DNA from: WLMZ01 sp037139095
GTDB lineage: Bacteria > Actinomycetota > Acidimicrobiia > Acidimicrobiales > Ilumatobacteraceae
Direction: 5' to 3'
Assembly: GCA_037139095.1 (NCBI GenBank)
Contig: JBAXHD010000037.1
Coordinates: 1-26,556 of the forward strand
Length of the DNA: 26,556 bases
Position 1 is the stretch's first letter; each line of letters begins with the position of its first letter. The notes under the pieces were generated by a model. It was not told the DNA's origin and did no database searches. It saw only the letters and a list, made by a program, of their open reading frames with translations. Made by a program: the position numbers and the translations under genes. This document shows positions 7,512 through 16,043 of the stretch, one piece after another.

Positions 7512-9992
7512 TCAGAGCAGCGCGATGCGATCGTCGACAACATCGACCATCACGGTGTCGCCGTCGCTGACCGTACCCTGCAGAAGACGCACGGCCATCG
7601 GGTCGCTGATCTCGCGTTGGATCGTGCGCTTCAGCGGCCGAGCACCGAAGGCAGGATCGAACCCTTGATGGGCCAAGAGGGCCATCGCTGCCTGGGTGAC
7701 ATCGAGCGTGATGCGCCGGGCTGCCAACCGCGAACGAAGCGAACCGAGCTGAATGGTGACGATCTCGACGATGTCGGCTTCGGTGAGTGAACGGAAGCGA
7801 ATGATGTCGTCGACGCGGTTGATGAACTCAGGCTTGAAGAACGAACTCGGATCGCCTGCGAGGTTGCTGGTCATGATCAACACCACATTGGTGAAGTTCA
7901 CGATGCGGCCCTGCCCATCGGTGAGGCGGCCGTCGTCGAGCACTTGCAGCAACACATTGAAAACATCGGGGTGCGCCTTTTCGATCTCGTCGAGCAAGAC
8001 CACGCTGTACGGCCGGCGGCGCACGGCCTCGGTGAGTTGGCCACCTTCGTCGTAACCCACATAGCCAGGGGGCGCACCGATGAGCCGGCTCACCGAGAAC
8101 TTCTCCATGTATTCAGACATGTCGATGCGCACCATTGCCCGATCGTCGTCGAACAGATACTCGGCCACAGCACGAGCCAATTCGGTTTTACCGACACCGG
8201 TTGGCCCGAGGAACATGAACGAGCCAATGGGACGATCTGGATCGCTGAGCCCGGCACGACTGCGGCGAATGGCGTGTGACACGGCGGTGACTGCGTCGTC
8301 TTGGCCAATGACCCTGCGATGCAGCAGCGCCTCAAGGTTCACGAGCTTGGCCATCTCGCCCTCGAGCAAACGGCTCACCGGGACACCCGTCCATTTGCTG
8401 ACAACCTCGGCGATGTCTTCGGCATCGACCTCTTCTTTGAGCATGCGGTTGCCGCTCTGCAACGTATCGAGATGCGCCGTGGCTTCTTCGATACGGCGCT
8501 GCAGTTCGGGCATGCGGCCATAGCGAATCTCGGCCGCAACATTGAGATCGGCTTCGCGCTCAAGTTGGGTACCGAGATGCTCGAGTTCTTCTTTCAACGT
8601 ACGGATGGCGGTGATGGCCTGCTTCTCGCCTTCCCAGTGAGCGCGCATCGTTGCACTTTGCACATTGAGACCGGCGAGCTCGTCGTTGAGCGCATCGAGG
8701 CGCTCGATGGACGCCACATCGGTTTCTTTGCTGAGTGCCACCTGCTCGATCTCGAGCTGCAGTATGCGGCGTTCGACGATGTCGATCTCGGTAGGCATCG
8801 AGTCGATTTCAATACGCAGCTTGCTGGCCGCTTCGTCCATCAGATCGATGGCTTTGTCGGGCAAGAAACGGTTGGTGAGATAACGGTTGCTGAGCACCAC
8901 TGCGCTGACCAACGCGCTGTCTTGGATGCGCACGCCGTGGTGCACTTCGTAGCGCTCTTTCAGGCCGCGCAGAATAGCGATGGCGTCTTCGACCGACGGC
9001 TCACCGACGTAGACCTGCTGAAAACGACGTTCGAGCGCGGGATCCTTTTCGATGTGCTTGCGGTATTCGTCGAGCGTGGTTGCGCCGATCATGTGGAGCT
9101 CGCCACGAGCCAACATCGGCTTGATCATGTTGCCCGCATCCATCGCGCCCTCGCCGGCACCCGCACCAACAATGGTGTGGATCTCATCGATAAACGTGAT
9201 GACCTCGCCAGCCGAATCGATGATCTCTTTGAGCACCGCCTTGAGCCGCTCTTCGAACTCGCCGCGGTACTTAGCGCCCGCCAACATGGAGGCAATATCG
9301 AGGCTGATCAACCGGCGGTTCTTGAGCCCCTCGGGCACATCGCCATCGGCGATGCGACGAGCGAGGCCTTCCACGATGGCGGTCTTGCCCACACCAGGTT
9401 CGCCAATGAGCACCGGGTTGTTCTTGGTGCGGCGACTGAGCACTTGGATGACGCGACGAATCTCTTCGTCGCGCCCAATGACCGGATCGATCTTGCCGTC
9501 GCGGGCGCGCTTGGTGAGATCTTGTCCGTACTTCTCAAGCGCCTGAAACTGCTCTTCGGGATTGGCGCTGCTGACGCGATGACTGCCACGCACTTGCTGC
9601 AGTGCTTGCAGCATTTCTTCACTGCCGATGCCAAGCCGTTGGTTCATCGCCAGCAACAGATGCTCGACCGAGAGGTAATCGTCTTTGAGGTCTTTGCGAT
9701 AGGTCTCGGCGTTTTCGGCGATGTTGGTGAGCTCACGGCTCATGCGTGGTTCGGATCCGCCATATGCGCGAGGCAACTTGGCCACAGCCTCTTCAGCTTT
9801 GTTGCGCACCATCAACGGTGCCAACCCCAGCGACTGCACAAGCGCCGCAGCGATGGTGCCCTCTTGGCCCATCAACGCGACCATCACGTGGTCGGGGGTG
9901 ATCTCGGGGTTGCTGTTCGCTTTGGCCTGATCGATTGCGGCCGCGAACGCTTCCTGTGTCTTGTGGGTCCATTTTTTCGGGTCGAACGCCAT
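7512..9992 (-). CDS. clpB: ClpB disaggregase (Hsp100 AAA+ ATPase)
   Basis: The 826-residue protein has all ClpB parts in order. An N-terminal Clp_N double repeat covers about 1-145. The first AAA+ module has Walker A GEPGVGKT (K203) and Walker B FIDE (267-270). A coiled-coil middle domain lies near 395-520. The second module has Walker A GPTGVGKT (K602) and Walker B LLDE (666-669), and a ClpB-type C-terminal domain follows. ClpB works with DnaK/DnaJ/GrpE, all encoded in this window, to dissolve protein aggregates. Family members are usually about 850-870 residues. Part of the shortfall is at residues 711-717, where a segment between TSNL and FKPEFINR is about 9 residues shorter than in M. tuberculosis ClpB as I recall it. 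The gene shares its control region with the divergent HAD gene. Confidence 0.98.
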   Translation of the reverse strand: MAFDPKKWTHKTQEAFAAAIDQAKANSNPEITPDHVMVALMGQEGTIAAALVQSLGLAPLMVRNKAEEAVAKLPRAYGGSEPRMSRELTNIAENAETYRKDLKDDYLSVEHLLLAMNQRLGIGSEEMLQALQQVRGSHRVSSANPEEQFQALEKYGQDLTKRARDGKIDPVIGRDEEIRRVIQVLSRRTKNNPVLIGEPGVGKTAIVEGLARRIADGDVPEGLKNRRLISLDIASMLAGAKYRGEFEERLKAVLKEIIDSAGEVITFIDEIHTIVGAGAGEGAMDAGNMIKPMLARGELHMIGATTLDEYRKHIEKDPALERRFQQVYVGEPSVEDAIAILRGLKERYEVHHGVRIQDSALVSAVVLSNRYLTNRFLPDKAIDLMDEAASKLRIEIDSMPTEIDIVERRILQLEIEQVALSKETDVASIERLDALNDELAGLNVQSATMRAHWEGEKQAITAIRTLKEELEHLGTQLEREADLNVAAEIRYGRMPELQRRIEEATAHLDTLQSGNRMLKEEVDAEDIAEVVSKWTGVPVSRLLEGEMAKLVNLEALLHRRVIGQDDAVTAVSHAIRRSRAGLSDPDRPIGSFMFLGPTGVGKTELARAVAEYLFDDDRAMVRIDMSEYMEKFSVSRLIGAPPGYVGYDEGGQLTEAVRRRPYSVVLLDEIEKAHPDVFNVLLQVLDDGRLTDGQGRIVNFTNVVLIMTSNLAGDPSSFFKPEFINRVDDIIRFRSLTEADIVEIVTIQLGSLRSRLAARRITLDVTQAAMALLAHQGFDPAFGARPLKRTIQREISDPMAVRLLQGTVSDGDTVMVDVVDDRIALL

Positions 9993-9998
9993 ACCGGC

Positions 9999-10026
9999 AG
10001 GCTACCCCGTGATAATAAAGTTGATA
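9999..10026 (-). promoter_or_regulatory. clpB promoter candidates
   Basis: Reading toward clpB, TTGATA (10026-10021 region, from the left arm of the inverted repeat read on the minus strand as part of TATCAA) and a TATTAT box at 10018-10013 lie before the gene. With the minus-strand TTGATA at 10039-10034 as -35, the spacer to TATTAT is 16 bp; both hexamers match the consensus at 5 of 6 positions. A second box, TAGCCT at 10004-9999, is 6 nt before the ATG and would give a leaderless mRNA. I cannot tell which is used. Confidence 0.55.
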
Positions 10027-10040
10027 CGAGGCATATCAAC
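10020..10040. promoter_or_regulatory. Perfect inverted repeat, HAIR-like operator between clpB and HAD gene
   Basis: GTTGATA-N7-TATCAAC has perfect 7-bp arms and a 7-bp spacer, the same geometry as the HspR operator CTTGAGT-N7-ACTCAAG. It shares only the TTGA...TCAA core. It overlaps the best clpB -35 element and lies about 22 bp before the HAD start, so a bound repressor could control both genes. HspR is the obvious candidate, since ClpB is a classic member of its regulon in other actinobacteria. A different regulator is possible because the outer bases differ. Confidence 0.65.
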
Positions 10041-10049
10041 ATTTATCGA

Positions 10050-10055
10050 TAGTCT
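10050..10055 (+). promoter_or_regulatory. Candidate -10 box of the HAD phosphatase gene
   Basis: TAGTCT lies 6 nt before GTG 10062, which fits a leaderless start and supports the GTG codon. Confidence 0.4.
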
Positions 10056-10061
10056 GCACAG

Positions 10062-10916
10062 GTGCCGTCGCCTCTGAACCCTTCAACCAGCGCCGCCCTT
10101 CCTCGGCTGATGGCGTTCGATCTCGACGGAACGCTGCTCGATCCAGCGGGCAACATCACTCAACGCTCGGTAAACGCGCTGCTTGCGGCACACGCCGCAG
10201 GCGTACAGATTGTGCTCGCAACGGGTCGGCCGCCGTTCATGATGCACGACCTCATCGAAGCAATCGGTCCAGCAATCACCCACGGCGTGATGGCCAACGG
10301 TGCCATCGTGTGCACCTTCCCCGATGCAGTACCACTGCGCACCTTGCACTTCGAGTTCAACAGCGCGGTCGAGATCATCACGCGTCTGCGAGCGGTTGAC
10401 CCACTGCTCGGCTTTGCGCTCGCCACCGATCGCGGCTTTGCGGCCGAGCCTGGTTTCGTCGAGCGCATGCCCTCGCCCGCCAACATGCCGATCACCCACG
10501 ATGTGCTCGTCGCCTCCGAAGGCGCGTCCGTCGTCGTAAAGCTGTTTGTGTTTCACCACACGGTCGGGGCGCACGAGTTAATGGTGCAACTCGCGCCGCA
10601 TGTGAGCAACGGCTTCGACGTCTTCCACATGGGCGCCGAGGCTGTAGAGATCGGCGCTGCCGGAGTCGATAAGGCCGCCGGGCTGCAATGGCTCTGCGCG
10701 CACCTCGGTATTGAAGCTCACGAAGTGATGGCGTTCGGCGACAACACCAACGACCACACGATGCTCTCGTGGGTTGGTCGCAGCGTGGCGATGGGTAATG
10801 CATCGCCAGCAACCCAGGCGCTGGCTACCGACATAGCGCTCACCAACTCCGACGATGGTGTTGCTGTGTTCATTGAGCAACTTCTCGAGGCACACCGTCG
10901 TCGCGTCGATGCGTGA
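10062..10916 (+). CDS. Cof-type HAD-superfamily phosphatase (class IIB)
   Basis: The 284-residue cytosolic protein has HAD motif I AFDLDGTLLD with nucleophile D20 and acid/base D22. Motif II is in IVLATGRP, a lysine in the DKAAGLQWL segment serves as motif III, and motif IV is GDNTND. The spacing and the large C2 cap between motifs II and III are those of the Cof subfamily, which removes phosphate from sugar phosphates, flavin or other small phosphoesters. The substrate cannot be predicted. The gene starts with GTG and diverges from clpB across a shared inverted repeat, so it may be stress-linked. A gap of 24 nt separates it from the SNF2 gene. Confidence 0.9.
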   Translation: MPSPLNPSTSAALPRLMAFDLDGTLLDPAGNITQRSVNALLAAHAAGVQIVLATGRPPFMMHDLIEAIGPAITHGVMANGAIVCTFPDAVPLRTLHFEFNSAVEIITRLRAVDPLLGFALATDRGFAAEPGFVERMPSPANMPITHDVLVASEGASVVVKLFVFHHTVGAHELMVQLAPHVSNGFDVFHMGAEAVEIGAAGVDKAAGLQWLCAHLGIEAHEVMAFGDNTNDHTMLSWVGRSVAMGNASPATQALATDIALTNSDDGVAVFIEQLLEAHRRRVDA

Positions 10917-10925
10917 TCCGTTCGA

Positions 10926-10931
10926 TACGGT
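10926..10931 (+). promoter_or_regulatory. Possible -10 box of the SNF2 gene
   Basis: TACGGT lies 9 nt before ATG 10941. Readthrough from the HAD gene is an equally good way of expressing it. Confidence 0.3.
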
Positions 10932-10940
10932 GACTCGGGT

Positions 10941-13838
10941 ATGAGTCCCGCCGCGGCCGCGTCACCAGAGCTGCAACTCAGCTGGCACGACAACGCCCTG
11001 CACCTGTGGGCAATCAACCGCAGTGATGGTTCGGTGCTACATCTCGTTGAGCTCATTCGTCTCGCCGATCGGCTGCTTGGTCGCCACAACGCTGCGGCCG
11101 CCCTTCCCACGCGCATTCCGCTGCAGTTGCCCGAGCCGCTGGGTCAGCGTGCAACGCCCACACTGCGCATGCCCGCAGACGGGCTCTGCGATCTCTCAGA
11201 TGCAGAGCAGCCAGCAACACTGCGTTGGTTCGCGGCCGTGGCAGCGCTCGCGCAAACTGCTGTGCGAGCCGGATGCATTCGGCCAACGCTCGAGGTAAAC
11301 GGACCGGTGTTTGTGGCACGTTGGGTCGCTGTGCTTGAGCACGCACTGGTGGCCGCACTGAACGAGTTGCACAACGTGATGCCGCCCGCGTGTGGCGTAG
11401 ACGACATGCCGTCGTTCTTCAATGTGGTGGTCGATGCAGTGGCCCGCCGACGCCTCAACGAAATCGGCTGGCGACCGGCCCCGCCGCGCCAATCACGCGG
11501 CGCCAACTACCGCGCGGCGCAAAGCACATTTCGAGCGCTGAGCTCAGCGTCGGGGCACGTGCTCTACCGCACCGACGACATGAGCGCGCTCACCGAACTT
11601 GCGCATACCTTCGAACACGAAGTCGATCGAGCACTCGGTGTGCCCGTAGTGGCGGCGCAACTGCGGTTGCATCTGCCAACTGAGGCCGACGACCCATGGC
11701 GGCTCACCCTCGAACTCTTCGACGTCGACCAACCACAGCGCTGGTGCACCGCAGCCGACGTCATGGCTGAAAATGCGCTGGCGCGCGACATCGCGCGACA
11801 ACCACAACACGTTCCACGTTTGCGGTCGCGGATTGAGACAGCCGGACAGCTCATCGGCATGCATCTCGACACGCTCGAGGCATTCGCTGTCGACTCCACG
11901 TGCACGGTTGAATTGTCGCTCGACGAGGTCGAGACCTTTCTCACCACAGCGCCCGCTGTTCTCGACGATCTCGACGTGCGCCTGCTCGGCCCCGAGCATC
12001 TGTTGCGCGCCAAGACCAACGTGCACGCCACTGCCACCCCGAAACCCGACGTACCGTCGAGTGGTCGATTCTCGGCCGGGGCGCTGGTGCAATGGGACGC
12101 CACCATCGACAACTCACCCATCGACGAAGCACAACTCGAGCGCGCCGCAGCGGTGGGGAACTCGCTGATCCACGTGAACGGCCGCTGGGTTCGGCTCGAC
12201 GCCGAGCAGGTGAAATCAACGCTGGGTCGACTGCACAAACATCGCAAAGACCACAGCGAGCTCGATGTGGGCGGGCTGCTGAAGCTTGCGGCCGAAGCCG
12301 CCGCCGCAGAGTCGGCAGACGCTGGCGCTGCGGTTGCCCTACAGACCGACGGGTGGATCGCCGAATTGCTTGCGGGCTTGCCCGATGAGCAACTCGAAGA
12401 GTTGCACGAACCCGACTCGTTCGTGGGTGAACTGCGCCACTACCAACGACGCGGGTTGAGCTGGATGGGGTTTCTGGCACGCATCGGCCTTGGTGGTTGC
12501 CTCGCCGACGACATGGGTCTCGGCAAGACCGCCACCACCTTGGCGCATCTGGCCACGCGACCCGGCCCACATCTAGTGGTGTGCCCGCTCAGCGTGGTGC
12601 ACAACTGGTACTCCGAGGCCGCTCGCTTCACGCCGCACATGCAAGTCGCCATTCACCACGGCGGCGAGCGCGCTCGGGGCGACACGGCAGCCGAACAACT
12701 CATCCCGTCAGACATTGTGGTCACCACCTACGGTCTGCTCGCTCGCGACATCGATGCGCTCGGCGCAATGAAGTGGGGCACCTTGGTGCTCGACGAAGCG
12801 CAGAACGTGAAGAACCATCTCACCCGCGCGGCGCGCGCCGTGCGACACATCAACGCCGACCAGAAGTTGGCGCTCACGGGCACGCCGGTAGAAAACCACC
12901 TCGGCGAGCTGTGGGCCATTCTCGATGCGGTCAACCCCGGTTTGTATGGCAGCGCCAACTCGTTCAACGACAAGTACGCGAAGCCCATCCAACGAACCGC
13001 CGATCCCACTGCAACGGCTGCGCTACGCGCGCTCACGCAACCGTTCATTCTTCGCCGCACCAAGGCCGACAAGACATTGCTGCCCGAGCTACCCGACAAG
13101 ATCGAACAAGTGGCTTGGGCAACCCTCACTCGCGAGCAAGCCACCATGTATCAAGCGGTGGTCGATCAATTGCTGGCCGATGCGCAAGCCGAGACCGGAA
13201 TGAAACGGCGCGGTCTGGTGCTGGCCGCGCTCACACGGCTCAAGCAGATCTGCAACCACCCTGCGCACGCCACAGGCGACGGCTCGCGGCTCGCGGGTCG
13301 TTCGGGCAAGCTCACGCGCTTCGACGAATTGGTCGACGAGTTGCTCGAACTTGGCGAACGTGCGCTGGTGTTCACCCAGTTCCGCGAGATGGGTCTGCTG
13401 CTGCAACGCCACCTCGGCGAGCGTCTACAGATCGATGCGCCGTTTCTGCATGGTGGCATCTCGCGCACCGGCCGCGACACCATGGTGCAGCGATTCCAAG
13501 CCGGCGAAGGCTCGCCCCTCTTGTTGGTTTCACTCAAAGCCGGCGGCACCGGACTCAACCTCACCGCTGCATCACAGGTGATTCACTTCGACCGCTGGTG
13601 GAATCCTGCGGTCGAAGACCAAGCAACCGACCGAGCGTGGCGACTCGGCCAGTCGAACACCGTGTTGGTGCACAAACTGGTCTGCGAAGGAACCCTCGAA
13701 GAACGCATCAGCCAACTCATCGACGACAAGAAGCAACTCGCTAATTCGGTGCTCGGAACCGGCGAGCAATGGCTCACAGAACTGTCTACCGATGCGCTGC
13801 GATCGTTGGTCGTGCTTACCCCCGGGACGCAAACATGA
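10941..13838 (+). CDS. SNF2-family DEAD/DEAH-like helicase/translocase (HelZ-like)
   Basis: The 965-residue protein has an N-terminal region of about 480 residues typical of bacterial SNF2 proteins (SNF2 helicase-associated domain), then the two-lobed motor. Motif I is DDMGLGKT (K529), motif Ia is in LVVCPLSVVHNW, motif II is DEAQ (618-621) and motif III is LTGTPVEN. In lobe 2, VFTQFREM, SLKAGGTGLNL and motif VI QATDRAWRLGQ are seen. Such proteins move along double-stranded DNA using ATP and are not true strand-separating helicases. M. tuberculosis HelZ has the same architecture. The stop overlaps the SWIM gene start by ATGA, so the two proteins are made together and probably act together. 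All motor motifs are intact. Confidence 0.95.
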   Translation: MSPAAAASPELQLSWHDNALHLWAINRSDGSVLHLVELIRLADRLLGRHNAAAALPTRIPLQLPEPLGQRATPTLRMPADGLCDLSDAEQPATLRWFAAVAALAQTAVRAGCIRPTLEVNGPVFVARWVAVLEHALVAALNELHNVMPPACGVDDMPSFFNVVVDAVARRRLNEIGWRPAPPRQSRGANYRAAQSTFRALSSASGHVLYRTDDMSALTELAHTFEHEVDRALGVPVVAAQLRLHLPTEADDPWRLTLELFDVDQPQRWCTAADVMAENALARDIARQPQHVPRLRSRIETAGQLIGMHLDTLEAFAVDSTCTVELSLDEVETFLTTAPAVLDDLDVRLLGPEHLLRAKTNVHATATPKPDVPSSGRFSAGALVQWDATIDNSPIDEAQLERAAAVGNSLIHVNGRWVRLDAEQVKSTLGRLHKHRKDHSELDVGGLLKLAAEAAAAESADAGAAVALQTDGWIAELLAGLPDEQLEELHEPDSFVGELRHYQRRGLSWMGFLARIGLGGCLADDMGLGKTATTLAHLATRPGPHLVVCPLSVVHNWYSEAARFTPHMQVAIHHGGERARGDTAAEQLIPSDIVVTTYGLLARDIDALGAMKWGTLVLDEAQNVKNHLTRAARAVRHINADQKLALTGTPVENHLGELWAILDAVNPGLYGSANSFNDKYAKPIQRTADPTATAALRALTQPFILRRTKADKTLLPELPDKIEQVAWATLTREQATMYQAVVDQLLADAQAETGMKRRGLVLAALTRLKQICNHPAHATGDGSRLAGRSGKLTRFDELVDELLELGERALVFTQFREMGLLLQRHLGERLQIDAPFLHGGISRTGRDTMVQRFQAGEGSPLLLVSLKAGGTGLNLTAASQVIHFDRWWNPAVEDQATDRAWRLGQSNTVLVHKLVCEGTLEERISQLIDDKKQLANSVLGTGEQWLTELSTDALRSLVVLTPGTQT

Positions 13839-14482
13839 GCGCGCCCGGTGCATCACGCGAGGGTCGACTGGTCTCGACGATGATCGATGTCATGCTCGCT
13901 GGTCTCTGCGATCCGGCGCGCTTTCGGCGCGGTCGCGAGTACGCGCGTCAAGGCGCTGTCAACGACTTGCTCATCGCGTCTGGCATTGCCACCGCCAAGG
14001 TGCAGGGCAGCCGCGCTCAGCCGTATTCAGTAACCATCCGCACGGTTCCAACAACGGCCACCTCCCTCGACGGTGAGAAGCTGACATCGTTGGTGCCAAC
14101 TCGCGACGAAGTGAACTTCGATTGCGATTGCCCCGACTGGGACTCGCCCTGCAAGCACGCCATCGCCGCGATGGTGTTCTTGTCTGAGCGCATCGCGTAC
14201 GAACCAGTGCTGTTATCGAAATGGCGCGCGCTCGAACCCGCCGAAACAGCTCCGCGGGCAACAGCGGGTTCACGCGCGGGCAACGCACCAAGCAAGCCTG
14301 AGACCAATGCGGTGCATCTCGATGCCCATGCTCATGCTGCGCTCAACGCGTTCTTGGGCAGCCACGTGTCGGTCAAGATGCCCGTGCTCGGCTCGGCGCC
14401 AGCCGCCCCCGAAATGTGGGACGAGCCGTGGTCGTTCATCCTGAATGATGCGCTCACAGCACTGGCGCGCAAGGCACCCTAA
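13835..14482 (+). CDS. SWIM zinc-finger protein, partner of SNF2 ATPase
   Basis: The 215-residue protein carries a SWIM motif C97-x-C99-x6-C106-x-H108 (FDCDCPDWDSPCKHAIA). SWIM domains bind DNA or protein and are often encoded beside, or fused to, bacterial SNF2 ATPases. The start is ATG 13835 inside the SNF2 stop (ATGA overlap); the frame is open further upstream, but that part lies inside the SNF2 gene. The N-terminal half has an Arg-rich helix (FRRGREYARQG) common in this group. The C-terminal half beyond about residue 140 has no recognised domain. The stop is 23 nt from the convergent hspR stop. Confidence 0.9.
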   Translation: MSAPGASREGRLVSTMIDVMLAGLCDPARFRRGREYARQGAVNDLLIASGIATAKVQGSRAQPYSVTIRTVPTTATSLDGEKLTSLVPTRDEVNFDCDCPDWDSPCKHAIAAMVFLSERIAYEPVLLSKWRALEPAETAPRATAGSRAGNAPSKPETNAVHLDAHAHAALNAFLGSHVSVKMPVLGSAPAAPEMWDEPWSFILNDALTALARKAP

Positions 14483-14505
14483 GCCAGCGCGCTCGCCAGC
14501 AAGAA

Positions 14506-14892
14506 TTAGGGCATTGGTTTGGAGCGCTGGCCAAACACCGCAACGGATTGCCGCAGCGGAACCAGATCGCGGCGCGGTGCACGGCGCTCGGCCTCGGCCA
14601 ACGCTGTGGTGGCCATATGCCGCAGCTCGGCAACTTCTTGGCGAAGCCGAACGACCTCGGCTTCAAGAGCCATCACCTGACGGATGCCCTCGAGGTTCAT
14701 GCCCTGGCCGGCAAGTTCTTGAATGCGACGCAAGGTATCGATGTCGACATCGCTATAGCGGCGATTGCCGCCCTGCGATCGAGCCGGTTGCACGAGTCCG
14801 CGACGCTCGTAGATGCGCAGCGTTTGCGGATGCATACCAGCCAACTCGGCGGCAACCGAGATCACATAGACAGCGTGATTTCTACTGCGCAT
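14506..14892 (-). CDS. hspR: HspR, MerR-family heat-shock repressor
   Basis: The 128-residue protein has a MerR-type winged helix near 8-60: VISVAAELAGMHPQTLRIYE, GLVQPARS, GGNRRYSDVDID. A coiled coil lies near 68-100. This matches HspR, which represses the dnaK operon and clpB in Streptomyces and Mycobacterium by binding HAIR, with DnaK as co-repressor. It is the last gene of dnaK-grpE-dnaJ-hspR, starting 2 nt after the dnaJ stop. An exact HAIR site lies before dnaK, which supports autoregulation. The tail after about residue 105 is basic and not conserved in my memory of the family. Confidence 0.95.
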   Translation of the reverse strand: MRSRNHAVYVISVAAELAGMHPQTLRIYERRGLVQPARSQGGNRRYSDVDIDTLRRIQELAGQGMNLEGIRQVMALEAEVVRLRQEVAELRHMATTALAEAERRAPRRDLVPLRQSVAVFGQRSKPMP

Positions 14893-14894
14893 GG

Positions 14895-16028
14895 TTATGC
14901 CCCCAAGTGTTCTCGAGGAGAGACCGTAGTCGCTTCTGCCAGCGCTTCAATTGCTTCGCGTTGCTCGTGAGTGAGCGAGTGAGGCACCTGAACTTCGACG
15001 GTGACGATGAGATCGCCGGTGTGTTTGGGGGTCTCGACCCCTTTGCCCTTGACCCGATGACGACTGCCGGTTTGCGTGCCGTGTTTGAGACGCAACGTGA
15101 CGCGCTCGCCAGAGAGCGTTGGGATGTCGATCTCGGCGCCGAGCGCTGCCTCGGCAAACGTGATGGGTACACGAATGGTGAGGTTGGTGCCGTCACGGCC
15201 GAAGATGTCGTGAGCCTTCACGCGGCAATCGACAAAGAGATCGCCAGGCGGGCCGCCGTTGCGACCTGGCGAACCGCGACCCTTGACTCGAATGCGCTGC
15301 CCATCGGCCACTCCAGCAGGGAGGCGAACCTTGACCTCGCGCTGGCGCTTTTCGATACCGCTACCACGACAACCGTTGCACGGTGACTCGATGACGAGAC
15401 CGCGACCCTGACACGCACGACATGGCGAGCTAAACGAAAAGAAGCCTTGGTTGTCATCGACAACGCCTCGACCACCGCATTGCGAACAGTGACGAGGCGA
15501 CGTACCGGGCTTGGCGCCCGAACCCCCGCAGGTGCTGCACTGCGCATCGCCCGTGAGATAGAGCGACGTCGTGAGACCCGTGATGGCATCGACAAAGTCG
15601 AGGTTAAGCACAGCTTCGAGATCGGAGCCGCGTTGGGGCCCCGCACCCGATGACGCGCCGCGTCCGCGGCCACGACCACCGGCGCCGGCACCGCCAAACA
15701 TATTGAACAGGTCGCCGAGGCCCTCGGCCCCAACATTGAAACCGCCGGGCCCACCGGCGCCGGGGCCACCGTGGCCAAAGCCGCCCATTGGCCCAAGGCG
15801 ACGAACTTCGTCGTATTCCTTGCGCTTGGTTTCGTCGCTGATCACGTCGTAGGCGGCAGAAATTTCCTTGAAGCGGGTTTCGGCAGCCTCATTATCGGGG
15901 TTGGCGTCGGGGTGACTTTCGCGCGCGAGTTTGCGATAGGCCTTGGTGATCTCTTTCGCCGTGGCCGTCTCGGATACGCCGAGGATCTTGTAGTAATCCT
16001 TTTCGTACCACTCTCGCTGCGCTGTCAT
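14895..16028 (-). CDS. dnaJ: DnaJ co-chaperone (type I Hsp40)
   Basis: The 377-residue protein has a J domain at about 9-72 with the HPD motif (ARESHPDANP) that stimulates the DnaK ATPase. A Gly/Phe-rich linker covers about 75-130. The zinc-binding domain has four CxxCxGxG repeats (CSTCGGSG, CSQCGGRG, CRACQGRG, CNGCRGSG), followed by the C-terminal substrate-binding domains. It is a complete type I protein. An AGGTG Shine-Dalgarno lies before ATG 16028, and 15 nt separate it from grpE. Actinobacteria often have two DnaJ proteins; this is the one in the hspR operon. Confidence 0.97.
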   Translation of the reverse strand: MTAQREWYEKDYYKILGVSETATAKEITKAYRKLARESHPDANPDNEAAETRFKEISAAYDVISDETKRKEYDEVRRLGPMGGFGHGGPGAGGPGGFNVGAEGLGDLFNMFGGAGAGGRGRGRGASSGAGPQRGSDLEAVLNLDFVDAITGLTTSLYLTGDAQCSTCGGSGAKPGTSPRHCSQCGGRGVVDDNQGFFSFSSPCRACQGRGLVIESPCNGCRGSGIEKRQREVKVRLPAGVADGQRIRVKGRGSPGRNGGPPGDLFVDCRVKAHDIFGRDGTNLTIRVPITFAEAALGAEIDIPTLSGERVTLRLKHGTQTGSRHRVKGKGVETPKHTGDLIVTVEVQVPHSLTHEQREAIEALAEATTVSPREHLGA

Positions 16029-16043
16029 GTCGTCACCTCTGGG

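Noticed and set aside
8301..10052. Long open frame on the plus strand opposite clpB (583 codons)
   Set aside because: It is the codon-mirrored shadow of clpB. Its product is low-complexity and His/Asp/Leu-rich with no recognisable motif, while clpB is certain.
12497..13744. Alternative-frame open region of 415 codons inside the SNF2 gene
   Set aside because: The translation is Arg/His/Ala-rich shadow sequence, overlapped by intact SNF2 motifs in the other frame.
13769..13834. Earlier in-frame start for the SWIM protein
   Set aside because: It lies inside the SNF2 gene. ATG 13835 gives the typical ATGA coupling.
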